DNA of 64,000 nucleotides from Cycas panzhihuaensis (GCA_023213395.1 CM041465.1:117497741-117561740), one strand, 5' to 3'. Counted from the first letter of the stretch, positions 1 to 12,185 are shown. A program made the numbers and translations. The notes: generated by a model not told the origin, from the sequence alone.

Positions 1-433
1 AATTAGTGCAATATATTTAGATATATATATATATATATAGACAATAATTAGGTATAATGCTTCCTTTTATTGATGGAGTGATAAATGAATGTATATATGT
101 TATTAAATATAATATTGGTATAGACTATAATAATCCATCGATTCACGTGGTTTAGAAATTGATAATGTATAATTTAATGTGAAGGTAAAAATTGGTATAA
201 TAAGGTGATAGAAAGACAAAGTCTTTTCTTAGATATATATCACCTTATATATGTGTGTCTTACTAATACCATATCAATTTTAAGCAACTAATGTAAATAA
301 ATACCTATAATGTCTTGGTATGCCAAATGACTTAGATAAATATTTTCTTTTAAAATGTTAATATAACTATAATGTATACAATATATGATATTAAATTTAA
401 ATGATATTATGTGTATATCTATCTATCTATCTA

Positions 434-488
<55 letters not shown>

Positions 489-700
489 ATGTAATGTATT
501 AAATATATAATAATAAATATATATTATTATTTATATTATAATTAAAATTTAATTATAATATAATATAATATATAACTTTAATATAAGTGACTTAATATAA
601 TTGTAATATGATATAATATATATTACGATATTGTGATATGGTATAATATATATTAGGTTATATAGTATAACTACACTATATATAATACTATACTTATAAT
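1..700. repeat. AT-rich DNA with compound microsatellites
   Basis: The stretch is almost pure A+T. A (TA)n run lies at about 20-40. A compound microsatellite at about 415-485 passes from (TCTA)n through (CT)n to (TA)n. The rest to about 700 is short TATA/AATAT-type repeats. No coding signal was seen. Confidence 0.85.
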
Positions 701-2180
701 ATTAATGTGACTTTATACTTGGCAAGATAATGGATGAGAGGAAAATAGATGAAGAGTATGGACACAGAAGATAGCACTAGGGTAGTGAAGGGAGATAGAC
801 AACATCACAATGATGGGGTAGATGTAATGATGATGATAAACCAATCCAAAAATAATGCAGGAAGACAACAAACGATGGTCTGAGTAGGTCAAATGATGAA
901 AGGTATGCAATAACATCTATTGGAAAGAAGGGCGAATATACAAAAATCTATGACAATAATAGGATATATGTTGGGCTTCATGTATAGATTGGCAGGCAAT
1001 GATGATATATATATTTTTATATATGTGATTAATATACTCTACGAATTTAAATAATTGAGTAATGTTTCTACCCAAGCCACAACCATATAATATATATAAT
1101 ATTTAATGTTGTAGTGATATATTTAGGTTGGCTCCCCTTATATGGCTATGAATTAACAATATGTAGCATTAGAGGGGATATTTTAAAGTATTCCCTTAAC
1201 ATAATGCTATTCAAGGCAAGAGTTAGAGTAGACAAAAGGCAAAGACAATTTTAACTTAAGTGTTAAGGAAGGCTCCAAGGGTGGTTATTTACTAAATTTA
1301 GGGTTGAAATTAAAATCTTCCTTAAGGGATAGGTTAGAATCAATAGTGAATACCATATGTTTGTCTCTGTGAACTCTACCATAACTAGGGGTCTACTTCT
1401 CTAAGCATTGGATATAGAGGCCAACTTCCTTATATATATTTGCTTCTATAAGTGCTACATAAATTAGACTTAATAAAGGCTCTTTTGGTGGGCACTCTAC
1501 TAAATGGTACTATAATTCATCCAAACATGGTCATTAACATTAAGGGTCTACCTATTAGGGATGTTGGTACCATGTAGAATTATGATGAAAGGTAGATGAA
1601 TGCTACACTATAAATTCAACCTTAACTACCTTAGCCATAACTATAACTTGCCATAAATTTATTGGTAACATTATTTTAAGGCATGTTTGAATGTGCTCTT
1701 TGAGTTTTGACATATATATATATTGGTGATTATTTATTGATTAAGTGATTGGCTAAATTAATTATGTAAAGTCTAAAATTCTTCTATATAAGCTTATACA
1801 TATGCTATTTATTTTAGTTGAGTGAGATCTTGAAAAACGTATTGGTTCTATGTTTCTTTACATTATTTTTTTTTATTTATAAAATAGTACTTGTGTATGA
1901 TTAGCTAAATACTATTGTTTCCACTAATTAAACCAATAATACATCTTTCCTTTAAGATAAATGGAGTCAAAAGTTAATTAACCATTGAGTGAGATGAGAA
2001 TAAGAGAAAAGTAGAAATTCAACTCAACTTACTTATCTAAGTCCTTACAATATCCTTATTAAGATCTAGATCAAATGTTAGTATGTTAATTTTATGATGA
2101 AATGATTGTTGTTGCGTAAGTGAGGTTGAAGGTGGAATAGATCCATGCATTAAGTTTGAAGTGTATGTTGAGTTAGAAGT
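701..2180. other. Unassigned intergenic DNA
   Basis: AT-rich sequence without a convincing reading frame or recognised domain on either strand. The short open frame at 713-916 on the minus strand has a low-complexity His/Leu/Ser composition and no family resemblance. The stretch may be the decayed inside of the minus-strand LTR element whose primer site is suggested at 2178-2188, but no protein remnant supports this. Confidence 0.4.
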
Positions 2181-2188
2181 GGATACCA
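2178..2188 (-). promoter_or_regulatory. Possible copia-type primer binding site
   Basis: On the minus strand the sequence reads TGGTATCCAC directly after ...TATTTAACA. That is the pattern of an LTR ending in CA followed by the initiator-Met primer site TGGTATCAGAGC. The flanking LTR would run rightwards from 2189. The match is partial and no second LTR was found, so this is a weak call. Confidence 0.3.
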
Positions 2189-2649
2189 TGTTAAATAACT
2201 GAGTAGACAATGCCATCCCTTAAATTTCTATCATAATCAATCATAGTAGTAAACTAAGTTTCTAATGCAAAGATTCAATCTGCTTATGTCAAAGACATTA
2301 TATAGATAGATATTATTGTTATAAAAGAAAGGAATTATAAGAAGGGGAAGTTATAGGAGAACAAAGGGTTGTTAATAAAAAGTGATTAGAGAAATAGAAT
2401 GGGATGAATGAATTGTGGGGTAGATAGAAAGAATAGCACTAGAGAACTAAGAAGGAATGTAGAGAGGGGAGGGGGTTGTCTATACCTTATTGACCCCCAA
2501 AAGTTTATAATAATTTCACCTAGTACATTAAGACAAGTACAAAAATCTTATCAAAATGATGTAAATTAGTTTCTTTAAATGTGAAAATTTGGTTGTAGGG
2601 CCTATAGGGTGCCTATATATCATTTTTCCCTAAAAAATTAAGTTGAAAC

Positions 2650-2740
2650 TAACTTAGTAGAAAATCATTAAGGTGATATGCTCACTAAAATAAGATGTAT
2701 AAAGAACAAAGGTAAAATTTAAGCTATGAACTTTTTTGAT
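2650..2740 (+). pseudogene. Possible copia RNase H C-terminal remnant
   Basis: One plus-strand frame gives GDMLTKIRCIKNKGKI followed by a stop. This resembles the end of a copia polyprotein, where (A)DMLTKxxxxxKF is common. The remnant is about 30 residues long and has no partner domain beside it. The resemblance is seen, the identity is inferred, and chance cannot be excluded. Confidence 0.3.
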
Positions 2741-3760
2741 ATACACAAAGACTCCTGCTATAGGTTTTGTCTACAAAAGACTAATATTTATAGAAGTGAC
2801 CTTGTGGTGGTATAAGGCTATGAAGAGTTTTTTTTTTTTATTGATGATAAATACATTCGAACTCTATAACTAAAAGTTTAGATAAGGAGTTTGCAAACAA
2901 GGTTTGAATAACTTACTATGATTATTATTATTATTATAAGCTATAATATATAATTATAATAACTTAATCATGTTTTTTTCCTTATATTCTATTGATGATG
3001 ATATTTTATTTACTTATGGTACTTTTTCTAGTAACTTTTATTAATGCAAGCTAATTTTTATTAATGTAAGGTAGTATCTAGGCACCCAACATTTTTAGTA
3101 AACTTTTAAAATAGGGCTTGCTTAGACTATAGGCCCTTTAATAAATTTCTCAATTGTTACCAATGCTTAACCAAATATCTTGGGGAATTAACTATAGATG
3201 ATCATTGTACCTATAACTATAATAGTCATGGTGAGGTATTTAGGAAGGGTAGCTTCCCAATTCTAATCACTAAGTAATTCACTAAAAATTTGTAAGTGTT
3301 TAATAGGTTTTCTATTATAAGCTATGTAAAGGGAGCCTTAAATGATTCTCCTATATACTCAATGTTATGTAGAAGCTAAATTCTATAAATCGACACTTAT
3401 TAAGGCCTAAATATTGGTAGTTTCCTACCTTACTTCATCTACTAGTACATACTCAAGCAAGCTTGGCCAAAAGCAATAATTTATTATTATGTTTTAAATC
3501 CCATGAAATAGGGCTTCTACCTTATCTAACTTTTATAAGAAATTGAAATAGGGTAAACAAAGAGTTTATAGATAAAGATTAATATCCTTTATAAAATCTC
3601 TACATATGATTGCATAATGATACATAGAGTATACAAAAATAAGGAAAAATTAACTAAGAAAAGGGTTGTGATATTTTAGAATGAGAAAAATAAAATTCTT
3701 AATTTTTTAGCTCTTTTCTTCTTCATCATGCCTTTACAGTCCTTAGAAATTTTCTGTGAA
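2741..3760. other. Unassigned intergenic DNA
   Basis: AT-rich, with a T run near 2827-2840 and an ATT microsatellite near 2920-2937. No gene or domain was recognised. It may be internal sequence of an LTR element in minus orientation (see 3761-3776). Confidence 0.4.
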
Positions 3761-3776
3761 CCAAGCTCTGACATCA
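3761..3776 (-). promoter_or_regulatory. Probable initiator-Met primer binding site, minus strand
   Basis: The minus strand reads TGATGTCAGAGCTTGG. This matches the plant copia primer site TGGTATCAGAGC at 10 of 12 positions and has the common GCTTGG extension. The 5' LTR would lie to the right (about 3777-4044) and the body to the left. No protein remnant of that element was found, so the element itself is inferred only from this site. Confidence 0.4.
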
Positions 3777-4100
3777 CTTAAGATGATTTTATCTTAGTAT
3801 TCTTCCATAAACACTATAATTGTGAGCTTAGAAAGAATAATAACAAAAGATTATAGCAACAAATCAAGTACTTTTATTATCAATAAAGATAAATTATAGA
3901 AATGGGCATAAACGGGTACCAAATAATCACCAAAAGGCATACTACAATATGATCTCATAAGAGTTTTCAATACACAATACTATCATTATATTTTCTAGGG
4001 CCTTAAATAGATAATAAAGCCCTATTTCATTAGATCCCATTAGTTGATGCAAGTGATATCTAATTATATTAGTGAAAATAATTAACATGTATATAACAGT

Positions 4101-4358
4101 AAGTTAAGTTTATTTATTTTATGCTTTGTATTATTTTAATGTAATTTGAATTCAAGGTTGAGGATGGCTCCCACCCTCCTCCTAAATATTTATATTATGG
4201 GGTTGTAAACCCTGGTGTTCATCAACACCATCTCCTTAATGGACATTTTATAATACTCTCTCAAAGATGGATTGAATACAAAGATTATTATGTTTATGCT
4301 ATAATGGATTGATTGCTTGATGTACTACTCCACTCTATCTCCTTGATTCAAATGTTCA
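4101..4358 (+). repeat. 5' LTR of LARD1
   Basis: Aligns almost base for base with 7463-7718. Shared landmarks are GTAAGTTAAGTTTATTTA, the ATGGGGTTGTAAACCCT palindrome and TACTCCACTCTATCTCC. The end falls just before the primer site. The first part, matching 7408-7462, is too diverged to place exactly; it probably starts near 4045. Confidence 0.8.
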
Positions 4359-4360
4359 TT

Positions 4361-4372
4361 TGGTATTAGAGC
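4361..4372 (+). promoter_or_regulatory. Primer binding site of LARD1 (initiator-Met tRNA type)
   Basis: TGGTATTAGAGC differs at one base (C to T) from the plant consensus TGGTATCAGAGC and lies within a few bases of the LTR end. This fixes the plus orientation of the element. Confidence 0.8.
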
Positions 4373-4379
4373 AAGTCTA

Positions 4380-6700
4380 TGACAAAGATACATGAGATAT
4401 ATTTATTTTTTTAATAATTCATATTATAGTGTATTGAAATATTTAAGTGTTCTTATTTATAAAGCATTAATTCTTTAGTTTTCCAACCCATTTCTGGTAG
4501 CTAGTAATATTGTGTATAACCCACAACACATTTGGGGAATTATATTAGACTTTTCATATATTTTTATAAAGTTTTTATCATCTACGTCAAATTTCTTTCA
4601 AGCTTCTACTTGGTCCCAGAACTTTGGCAACCTAGTGCTCACTCTATAGTCTATGAAACCTTGGCATATGACTATTCGTTTAAATCCTCACTAAACCAGC
4701 TCTATAATGCATTTGATAAATTAAAAAACCATCACCTCTACATGGAGATTTCTCTCCCAAAAGCAAGGTTACTCATTCTAGCAATGAAACCCCCACTACT
4801 GCTCTGCTTATTTGTTTATTCTGGCTTTGTTTTCCACGTAAGATATTCTATGAATGAGGTGTAGACCTAATACAAAGTAGACTAAGTAATCTTTGAAGTA
4901 TTCTGGGCTCTCATTGAGCCGTATGGACTCTACGCAGTCTGTACATCCTCCACAATCTTCCTAAAATCAATCACTTTATTCTCTCTTTGTGATCATCAGA
5001 TCTTTATGAAAGTTTAGAGTTGACTCTATAGTAGAGATATCTAGCATTATTTTTTCTTAATTTGAGTTATGTACAAAGAGAACGAGCTCCATGAAGTTTT
5101 ATCCATGCCCATGACCTCTACGCATTTTTTATTTTTAAATTTATTTATGTTTTGACTAATGTTTTATAAAGTTAAACCTTATAACTTTAATTTAATTTAT
5201 TTTAATGATATTTGAGGTCCTAGCACCCTTCTTTAGCTAACTAGTGGTTATATTAGTCTCCATATGACTGTGTCTTTTCTCAAAAGGGGCTTATTAAAAC
5301 CCTTTTCTAATTTATTTTTTCATAATAAGTTATCTTAGTTGTTTTGCGTATAACTTTTGACCTAGGAGTCTATTTTTCAAATGGATAGATCTTTTGGAAA
5401 GATGCTTTAATTCTCTACATGATGGTACATATATATTTTTATCTAATTTAAAGCCATTTTATAGGGTTTTAAAGCTAGTAAAGTTGAGGTAACCAATTTG
5501 TCTTAGTTCACTATTTTTAGCAGTAATATGAGTTTCGTTGGCTTGAGATATACTAAGATATCTCTAACCTATTTATGATTATTTTCATATCATTCTACAA
5601 ATTTATAATTTAAATTTTGTAGCAGTTAAGCCTCATGGCTCTATTTTGAGTCCTTAAAAGGGTCCTCATATATATTCATTAATATCTTGAGCTCTAGGAG
5701 CTCGTTTTCAAAATAGTTAGATCTTTTGAAAAGAGTTTTTAATGCTCTTCATATTAGAATAAGTTTTACTTTAATCTAACATTATTTTATAGCTCTTTGA
5801 AGTAGTTAATATTGTAGCTCCTATTTGGTCTCAATTAGACATATGTTTAAATATTTCAATCAAAAAGTTTCATTCTAACTCAGCATATTTATTTATCATT
5901 AAGATAATAATTAGTTGTTGGTAACTTTTGCTTATTTTAGAAGCTTATAATTGAGTTTTTACAACTATGAAGCTCCATTTCGGCCTCTTGAAAAGAAAAA
6001 GCCCCCTTGGTATCAAAAATGTCAAACTGGTACACTTTAACCCTATTCTAAAACTTTTATTTTATTCTTGAGCTTATAAATTTAATTCTAAAGCACTCTT
6101 AATGCATATTCACTGCCTATTTAAGGTCATTTTTCTCTTGTGAAGCATTCATTCAAGGAACACATTTTAAGATTATTTTATAAGTATATTTACATTCTTC
6201 TTTGATTTAAAAGAGTTCATTTGATAGTTATTTATTCTTAATAAGGAATTAAAATTAAAGAATCATTTTTGCTCCATTTCAACTTTAAAAGGTTTTCAAA
6301 GAACTTCAAGGAGCATTTATCATTCTCAACTCAAAAGGACATTTAATTATATATTTACATGTATTTTGTTTCATTATTAGAAGGAAATATTTTTCCATCT
6401 TATTTTTAGTCATTGATTTACCAAAGCATTGATTTAAAAATCATATATATATTTCAAATTATCTTTGGCTCAGTTTAGCCCTTTACTTTTAAGGTTTACA
6501 TAAAATCATTGATTGATTTAGTTCCATTCTAAAGGAAACCATTTGTCTTAAAAGGATATATATTTTATCTCATTACTTACTTATATTGATTAAGAGATTT
6601 ATGTTGGAATTTATTGAAAAGCATTTATTGCCTACTTTATATTATTCATTCATTAAAGGCCTTCATCTATTCATTTGAGTTCATGAACTAAATATTTTAC
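4380..6700 (+). other. Non-coding leader of LARD1
   Basis: No long reading frame apart from 4532-4864, a 110-codon frame with hydrophobic, low-complexity composition and no recognised domain. The leader holds at least two diverged modules, near 5343-5480 and 5680-5815, about 337 bp apart. Each reads roughly 'ctaggag-ct-ttttcaaatgg-tagatcttttggaaagat' followed by a TTTAATCTAA motif and an AGCTAGTAAAGTTGAGG-like tail. The same modules recur in the second element at 62740-63215. Confidence 0.6.
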
Positions 6701-6710
6701 AAATAGAAAC

Positions 6711-7445
6711 TTGTCTAGATGATGTGTTAAGTCCCACATTTGATAGGACTAATTTTCACATTTGGAAAGACATGTTAAAAACACATCTTAGTGCAAATAA
6801 CCTTTAGAAATTTGTTGACTATAGTTACCTAGAAGATGAATAAAATTTTAAAGAAAACTCAAGAAAGGATAATGAAGTCATATCATTAATCTTTATCATA
6901 ATAAATGATGATGTGTTCATTAATGTTAGTGAGTTAACTATATCCAAATCTGTTTGGGGGAGAAACCTTAGATTTGAATGAATTTAACTATGTTGATGAT
7001 GTTGTACATGTGAGACAGATAATAGAGCAAGTGTTTTATGTTGAAAAGGCTAATGTTGATGATTCAAATAAAATGGATGATCACATTGTTGCACTTGATG
7101 ATATTGTATGTACATGTGATTTGATTGATTTTCATAAGACAAAGGATCAATAAGATAAAGTAAAAGATGAAGCCACTCTTCTCCATTCAAAGTAAGCCAT
7201 AACTACTTAGAGATCACTTGAACCATACTATATTGAAGGAAACTACTTTATAAGGACAATGATACAGGTTAATGATCACATTAAGGAAGATGAAGACAAA
7301 GCTAAAAGACATGTGTTCAATCTCTCTCTCAAAGTTTTCCTTGAGTACATATACTACAAATTCAAAAAGAAGTCAAATATATATATGATGACCATTAAGG
7401 GGGAGTGTGTTGGGGTTAATGCTCATCACCTAACCCCCACCTTAG
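6711..7445 (+). pseudogene. Copia-type gag remnant in LARD1
   Basis: The translation opens with DDVLSPTFDRTNFHIWKDML, the FDGxNFxxWK signature at the start of copia Gag (UBN2-type) proteins. Further Gag-like helices follow (NDDVFINVSELTISKSVWG, then RQIIEQVFYVEKANVDDSN in another frame). The zinc-knuckle stretch is not visible. Stops and frameshifts break the frame several times. The last open piece (7259-7471) is lysine-rich and runs into the polypurine tract and 3' LTR. Gag would package the element RNA in a virus-like particle; with no pol downstream, the element is non-autonomous. The family assignment is fairly sure; the exact ends are not. Confidence 0.55.
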
Positions 7446-7718
7446 GTGCATATAACTTAAGGGTAAGTTAAGTTTATTTATTTTATGCTTTGTATTATTT
7501 TAATGTAATTTAAATTTAAGCTTGAGGAGGGTTGCCACCCTCCTCCTGAATATTTATGTTATGGGGTTGTAAACCCTAGTGTTCATCAACACCACCTCCT
7601 TAATGGATATTTTATAATACTCTCTCAAAGATGGATTGAATATAAAGATTATTATATTTATGCTATAATGGATTGATTACTTGATGTACTACTCCACTCT
7701 ATCTCCTTGATTCAAACA
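7408..7718 (+). repeat. 3' LTR of LARD1
   Basis: Starts TGTTGGGG right after the polypurine tract and ends ...TTCAAACA. From 7463 on it matches 4101-4358 closely. Its start resembles the LTR of the second element at 61078 (TGTTGGGATAAACC). Confidence 0.8.
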
Positions 7719-7739
7719 TTTATAACCCAATTTCTAATG

Positions 7740-8560
7740 GTGTTGAAAGTGATTTATAACTATCCATGTTAAACCTATACAACATATCTAATATATACTT
7801 CTTTTATGGTACAAAAGCACTTTTATTATTTTGCCATACTACAATGCCTAACAAGTAATACATTTGTCTTAAATCTATTGTTTGAAACTTTTTATGTATT
7901 TCTCTCTTAAATTGTTAAGAGAAATAGTAATAATTCCCAATGTAGACTAGGTTATCAATATATAACCCCATAATTAAAATTGAATTTCCATCCAACTTAA
8001 CATAATTTGGGTTTGATTAGCTTCTTAAAAATCCCTTATCTTTACAATAAGTATCAATTCTAGAGTACCATGCTCTAGGTACCTATTTAAGGCCATATAA
8101 GACATTCTTTAATAATCTTACCTTCTTATCCTTTAACTTTAGAACCCTTTAGTTATTGGACATAAATATTTTCATCTACATATCTATTTAGGAAAGTAGT
8201 TTTTACATCCATTTTATGGATTGCCTAACCATAATATGAGGTTAAATCCATGATCAATCTAAATATTTTCATCCTTGTAATAGGTGCATGTGTCTTATTA
8301 CAATTAATGCCTTAAATTTGTGTATAACCCTTTGCAACTAATTAAGTTCTATATTTTTAATTGATCAATCTAATTTATACTTAGTCTTATAGACTAATTT
8401 AGTACTAATTACATTCTTCCTTGGTGGTAGATCAATAAATTTCCAAGTATCATTTTAAACAAAGGTATTATATGCTTCCTTTATAGCTAACTTTCACTCA
8501 TCTTAAGTATTTGAATCTTTAAAAATTTGAGACTCATTGTTCTCCATAACTTATGCCATT
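7740..8560 (-). pseudogene. Copia reverse transcriptase remnant of copia A
   Basis: The minus strand shows NDTWKFIDLPPRKNVISTKL (family: WxLVxLPxGKxxIGCKWVYK), then GLK-VPRAWYSRID (family: GLKQAPRAWYxKID, Gln now a stop) and GLYIDNLVYIGN around 7950-7968, the YVDD active site with the last Asp changed to Asn. It closes with SLSTPLE at the edge of LARD1, just before where RNase H would begin. The order and motifs make the copia RT call firm. The copy is clearly inactive. Confidence 0.75.
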
Positions 8561-9059
8561 AAGGGAAAATTTACCATACTTTAAGATCAAGTTTTCTTTC
8601 TCATAAAGTTTGTGTTCAAAATATATTAAGGAGTATCACTTCATTGTACCCATTCTAGAATCATTTTATTACTTTGGTTTGAGGTAGATGGTCTTGCTTC
8701 ACCTATATTGGTCATCATAGGCACCTTAATACCACTTGTGCTTGCGTCCAGATCAATTATTATTACCTTACCTTTATCCTTTTCTACATCTACTTAACAA
8801 ATTCCATCTTCATTGAAGATGATATCATATTTCAAGTTAACTTTATTTTCTTTTTAACCATATAGTATATAAGACCTTGAAGCATCATTATATCTTATAA
8901 ATATGTACTTAGCAATTTTGTCATCTAAATTAGTCCTTTCCTATTATAGAGTACATGCATATACAATGCAACAAAACTATCTAAAATGTTTTTAACTAGA
9001 CCTTTATCCTATCTAAGTCTCTTTAAGTGTTACCCATTTCACTACTTTAGTTATTCATT

Positions 9060-9490
9060 TCTTTAATAAGTAGCTAATAGTATGAACTACTTCTACCTAT
9101 ATTCATTACCAAGATGCTTATTATTAAGCATAATTCTTATCATCTTAAATATAATCATATTCTTCTTTTTAGCTACACCATTTTATTAAGGGATATCAAT
9201 ATTGGTTAGTTTCTTTTTATTTCATCATACCTACAATAATACTTGAACTTATTAGAGATAAATTCTCCTCTATTATTTGATCTAAGGGTTAATAGTATAT
9301 GATTACTTTACCTTTTAATCATAACCTTGACATTGAAAAAGCATTGAAATGCTTGTAATTTATTCTTCAAGAAGTATACCCAAATTATTCTTGAGTAATC
9401 ATCAATAAAGGTTATAAATTATCTTTCCCCTTTAAGAGACAAGGTATCCATTGGTCTACACAAATTTGTGTATGTTAGTTGAAGTGGCCC
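9060..9490 (-). pseudogene. Copia integrase core remnant of copia A
   Basis: Minus-strand frames give FITFIDDYSRIIWVYFLKNK (first part of the rve core), then LRSNNRGEF, where the family has the second catalytic Asp in LRSDxGGEF. A PQQNGVAERKNRT-like stretch follows, worn to LNKMV and LKRRI. The second catalytic Asp has become Asn, so the enzyme is dead even apart from the frameshifts. It would have inserted element cDNA into the genome. Confidence 0.65.
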
Positions 9491-10179
9491 TTGAGCTCTA
9501 TAACTTTCATCTTAAAATTCTTCCCTCTATTATTTACCTAGTATACACCCTTTATAAATCCCTTTACTTTCTTCAATCTTTGGTAGATCAATACCATCTT
9601 CTTCATTATAACTAGGCTATTATAATTCACATGGTTAAATATTCAATGTCGTATCATACTATCAAACTTAAGTGATGCCTTTAAGGTATAGGAATCACTA
9701 TGAGGTATTACTAACTTAAATAACCTATGATTACTTATTTTCCACTTAGACACTATGGTGTTATTCTTCAACTTATCATTGATTATACATTCTCTATCAT
9801 TAAATATAATATTATATTTTTACTCTATTATTTGGCCAACAAAGAGTAAATTCTTCTTAAGTATAGGGATATAAACTACATCATTAATGCACTTTGCTTC
9901 TCTATAATCTATTCAAATGAAAACATCACCTTTACCTATTATATTTTAAGTAGTGTTTCCACTAAATATTATTTTATTTATTTGAGAATTATTAATCCTC
10001 TCAAATCATTCCTTTCTATGGAACATATTTATAGAGCTTCCTAAATCAATTTACCATCCATTATCATATTTATTTACCATAAGGCTTGGTAAGAAAAGCC
10101 TCTTATTTTCTCTTATTTTTTCTATAACTATTTTAGTTACCCCTTTCTCCATGTTAGGTATTTAAAGGAATTAATTACT

Positions 10180-11090
10180 TTCTAAGTGTCCATTTCTATT
10201 ACAATAAGAATATTCAAGTATTTCTCTTCCTCTTTCTTTAGGACTTGTACCCCTTGAGCCTTGATTTCTTCCTCTAGAACTGTGTTCTCTACACCTAGAG
10301 TTTTATAGTATAAAAACTTGTCCTTGATTTCTAAAAGATTGTCCTTAGTTCCTATAGTTTTATCCTCTTAGCATATTGATTTGTACCCCTAGGGACTTGG
10401 CCTTCTTCTCTTGAATGTTATCCTTCATAATAAGTTTGTGATCTAATCTTAGCCTTGGTGGTAAAGGAATGCTATAAGGATTCTCCTTCATTCTTGTTCT
10501 CTTCAACAATAAGTAAAATATGACTTAATTAATCTACTATTATTGTGGTGAAGTCCTTTGGTTTTTATTAGTTAATAACTACCATCTTAAACTTCTTGAG
10601 TTATCCTATACTTCTTAATATCCTTTTAACCAGCCTTTTCTTACTAATATCTTCACTTAAGACTTTCATTTAATTTACTAGGCCTTATCTCTTGGTGATG
10701 TAGTCATTGACTCTTTTATTATAATTCATTTAAAATTTTTTAAATGTTATCATTAACACTTATAGTTTCCTCATCACAACCCCCTCATATACAATCTTTA
10801 ATGCATCATAACCTTCTTTTGAAATTATTGCCTCACTAACTCATGGGAAGATATGGTCCTTTAATATGCAAAAAATAAAGATAAATGCATCATTACCCAT
10901 CTTATCATTCTCCTTGAAGAGATTAACTTTATCTATAACATTATTCTAAGCAAGTATACTAGAGCCATTAGTGATTAAATATCACATATATTTAGAGACA
11001 AATATAGACTTTATGTACCTACTGTAATGGATACAATTTAAGTTATCAAATTTAAGCACCATAACATTATTGATGCTTAAATACATAAAA
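10180..11090 (-). pseudogene. Gag remnant of copia A
   Basis: The minus strand starts near 11080 with NVMVLKFDNLNCIHYSRYIK, a worn form of the copia Gag opening (xLxFDGxNYxxW). It ends near 10180 with YCNRNGHLES, which looks like a CCHC zinc knuckle with lost cysteines. The middle is rich in stops. Gag of this class forms the particle and binds RNA. The assignment rests on these two end motifs and on the integrase and RT found downstream in the same direction. Confidence 0.5.
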
Positions 11091-11296
11091 AAAAAAAAAA
11101 AAGAGAATGCTTTAAAAAATATAGAGAAATATAAGCAAATGTACAAAAAAGACACTAAAAAGATACTCAAATATACCATAAATCACCCTATTGCAATTGT
11201 GGAACAAGCATAAGTGTCTAAGTTAAGACTCTACCACCTCCAAATAACAAAGTTTATATTAACTTTTAGGTAATAATGAATACTTTTTACAATATT

Positions 11297-11500
11297 TGTT
11301 AGAGTAGTAATGTTTTATCTTAGTCTTTTCTAAAGTTAAATTGAGGGTTATGTGTCTAACCCTTCTTTCATTCTGCCTTGACACTTGGCCTATATACATA
11401 GGCCAACTTATATATATATTGTATGTATTTATGTTAGAGTATTTCTATCTCTTATTTTTGCAAGGAAGTAAATTCTTCTTCTATTCTTATTATTCTAACA
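11297..11500 (+). repeat. 5' LTR of copia B
   Basis: Begins TGTTAGA and ends TCTAACA, a perfect 7-base inverted terminal repeat, directly before a primer site. It contains a TATATATATA-type stretch near 11411. No matching 3' copy lies in the window, so the right edge rests on the primer site and the inverted ends. Confidence 0.7.
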
Positions 11501-11512
11501 TGGTATTAACAC
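11501..11512 (+). promoter_or_regulatory. Primer binding site of copia B
   Basis: TGGTATTAACAC keeps the first six bases of the initiator-Met site TGGTATCAGAGC and abuts the LTR end with no spacer. Confidence 0.6.
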
Positions 11513-12185
11513 ATGTCTATTAAGGGTATGGGAAAGATATGACTGATAAGTTTCTTTTTTAAATTAAGAAGTTCAAAGTATTTGTAAAGAGAGAGGATGT
11601 TTATATATTTATTACAAGAATATTAATTATTGTACACAATTATATAGATAAGAAATTTTAGAAGTACTTAGAATCAAATGAAATCTTATATATAAACTTG
11701 TCCTATTGAGGAGAATCTATTGTTATAAAGAATCATCTCTAAATTTTGCGTTGTTTCATGAGAAATCATAATTTTATAGGGCCATATGTTTAGCATTTCA
11801 AAGTTAAATTTCTTTTATATTACTTTGCTTCAACAAGTAAAATCTATCCTAGAATCTTCATTTAGATATTATCTTTCATTTAAATGTGATTTTTAAAGAT
11901 TTGAACAAGTATTTAAATAAATATGAGAACTTTTAACTTTTAAACCTTAGTTAGTCATACAATTTTTGTGTCATTTCTAAGTAAAATAGAAGTCAAATTA
12001 ATTTTCCTTTTCTTTTAGATATGAATAAAGTAGGTCACAAACTTTGTTTTGGGTGATTTTTATTGAAATTCACACAACTATACTTTTTCATACTATTCCA
12101 TATAATTATATGGCTATATGACCAATCATTGTTATACTCTTTGTCTCTTTCCTTCCTTCTCAATTCACTCTTTAAAATTTTAGAA

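Larger units (their letters stand above)
4045..7718 (+). mobile_element. LARD-like non-autonomous LTR retrotransposon with gag remnant (LARD1)
   Basis: Two direct repeats of about 260 bp or more (4101-4358 and 7463-7718) bracket about 3 kb. A primer site follows the left repeat and a purine-rich tract (AAGGGGGAGTG, 7397-7407) precedes the right repeat, which begins TGTTGGGG. Inside are a long non-coding leader with diverged repeat modules and one decayed gag-like region. No protease, integrase or RT is present, so the element would have depended on proteins from a related copia element. The left edge is uncertain because the first about 55 bp of the left LTR have diverged beyond recognition. 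A second family member starts at 61078. Confidence 0.7.
7719..11200 (-). mobile_element. Decayed copia retrotransposon, minus strand (copia A)
   Basis: Read on the minus strand from 11080 down to 7740, the copia order gag, protease, integrase, RT can be followed through many stops and frameshifts. RNase H and the 3' LTR are missing on the left, where the copy ends at LARD1. The 5' LTR is missing on the right, where another copia element begins at 11297. The two copia elements lie head to head. Confidence 0.7.

Noticed and set aside
415-485. Repeat tract considered as a CRISPR array or satellite
   Set aside because: Simple tetra- and dinucleotide runs without unique spacers; a plain compound microsatellite.
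713-916. 67-codon minus-strand frame
   Set aside because: Low-complexity His/Ser/Leu composition in AT-rich DNA, no family likeness, no neighbour.
4532-4864. 110-codon plus-strand frame in the LARD1 leader
   Set aside because: Hydrophobic low-complexity sequence, no domain; the homologous part of the LARD2 leader is not open.
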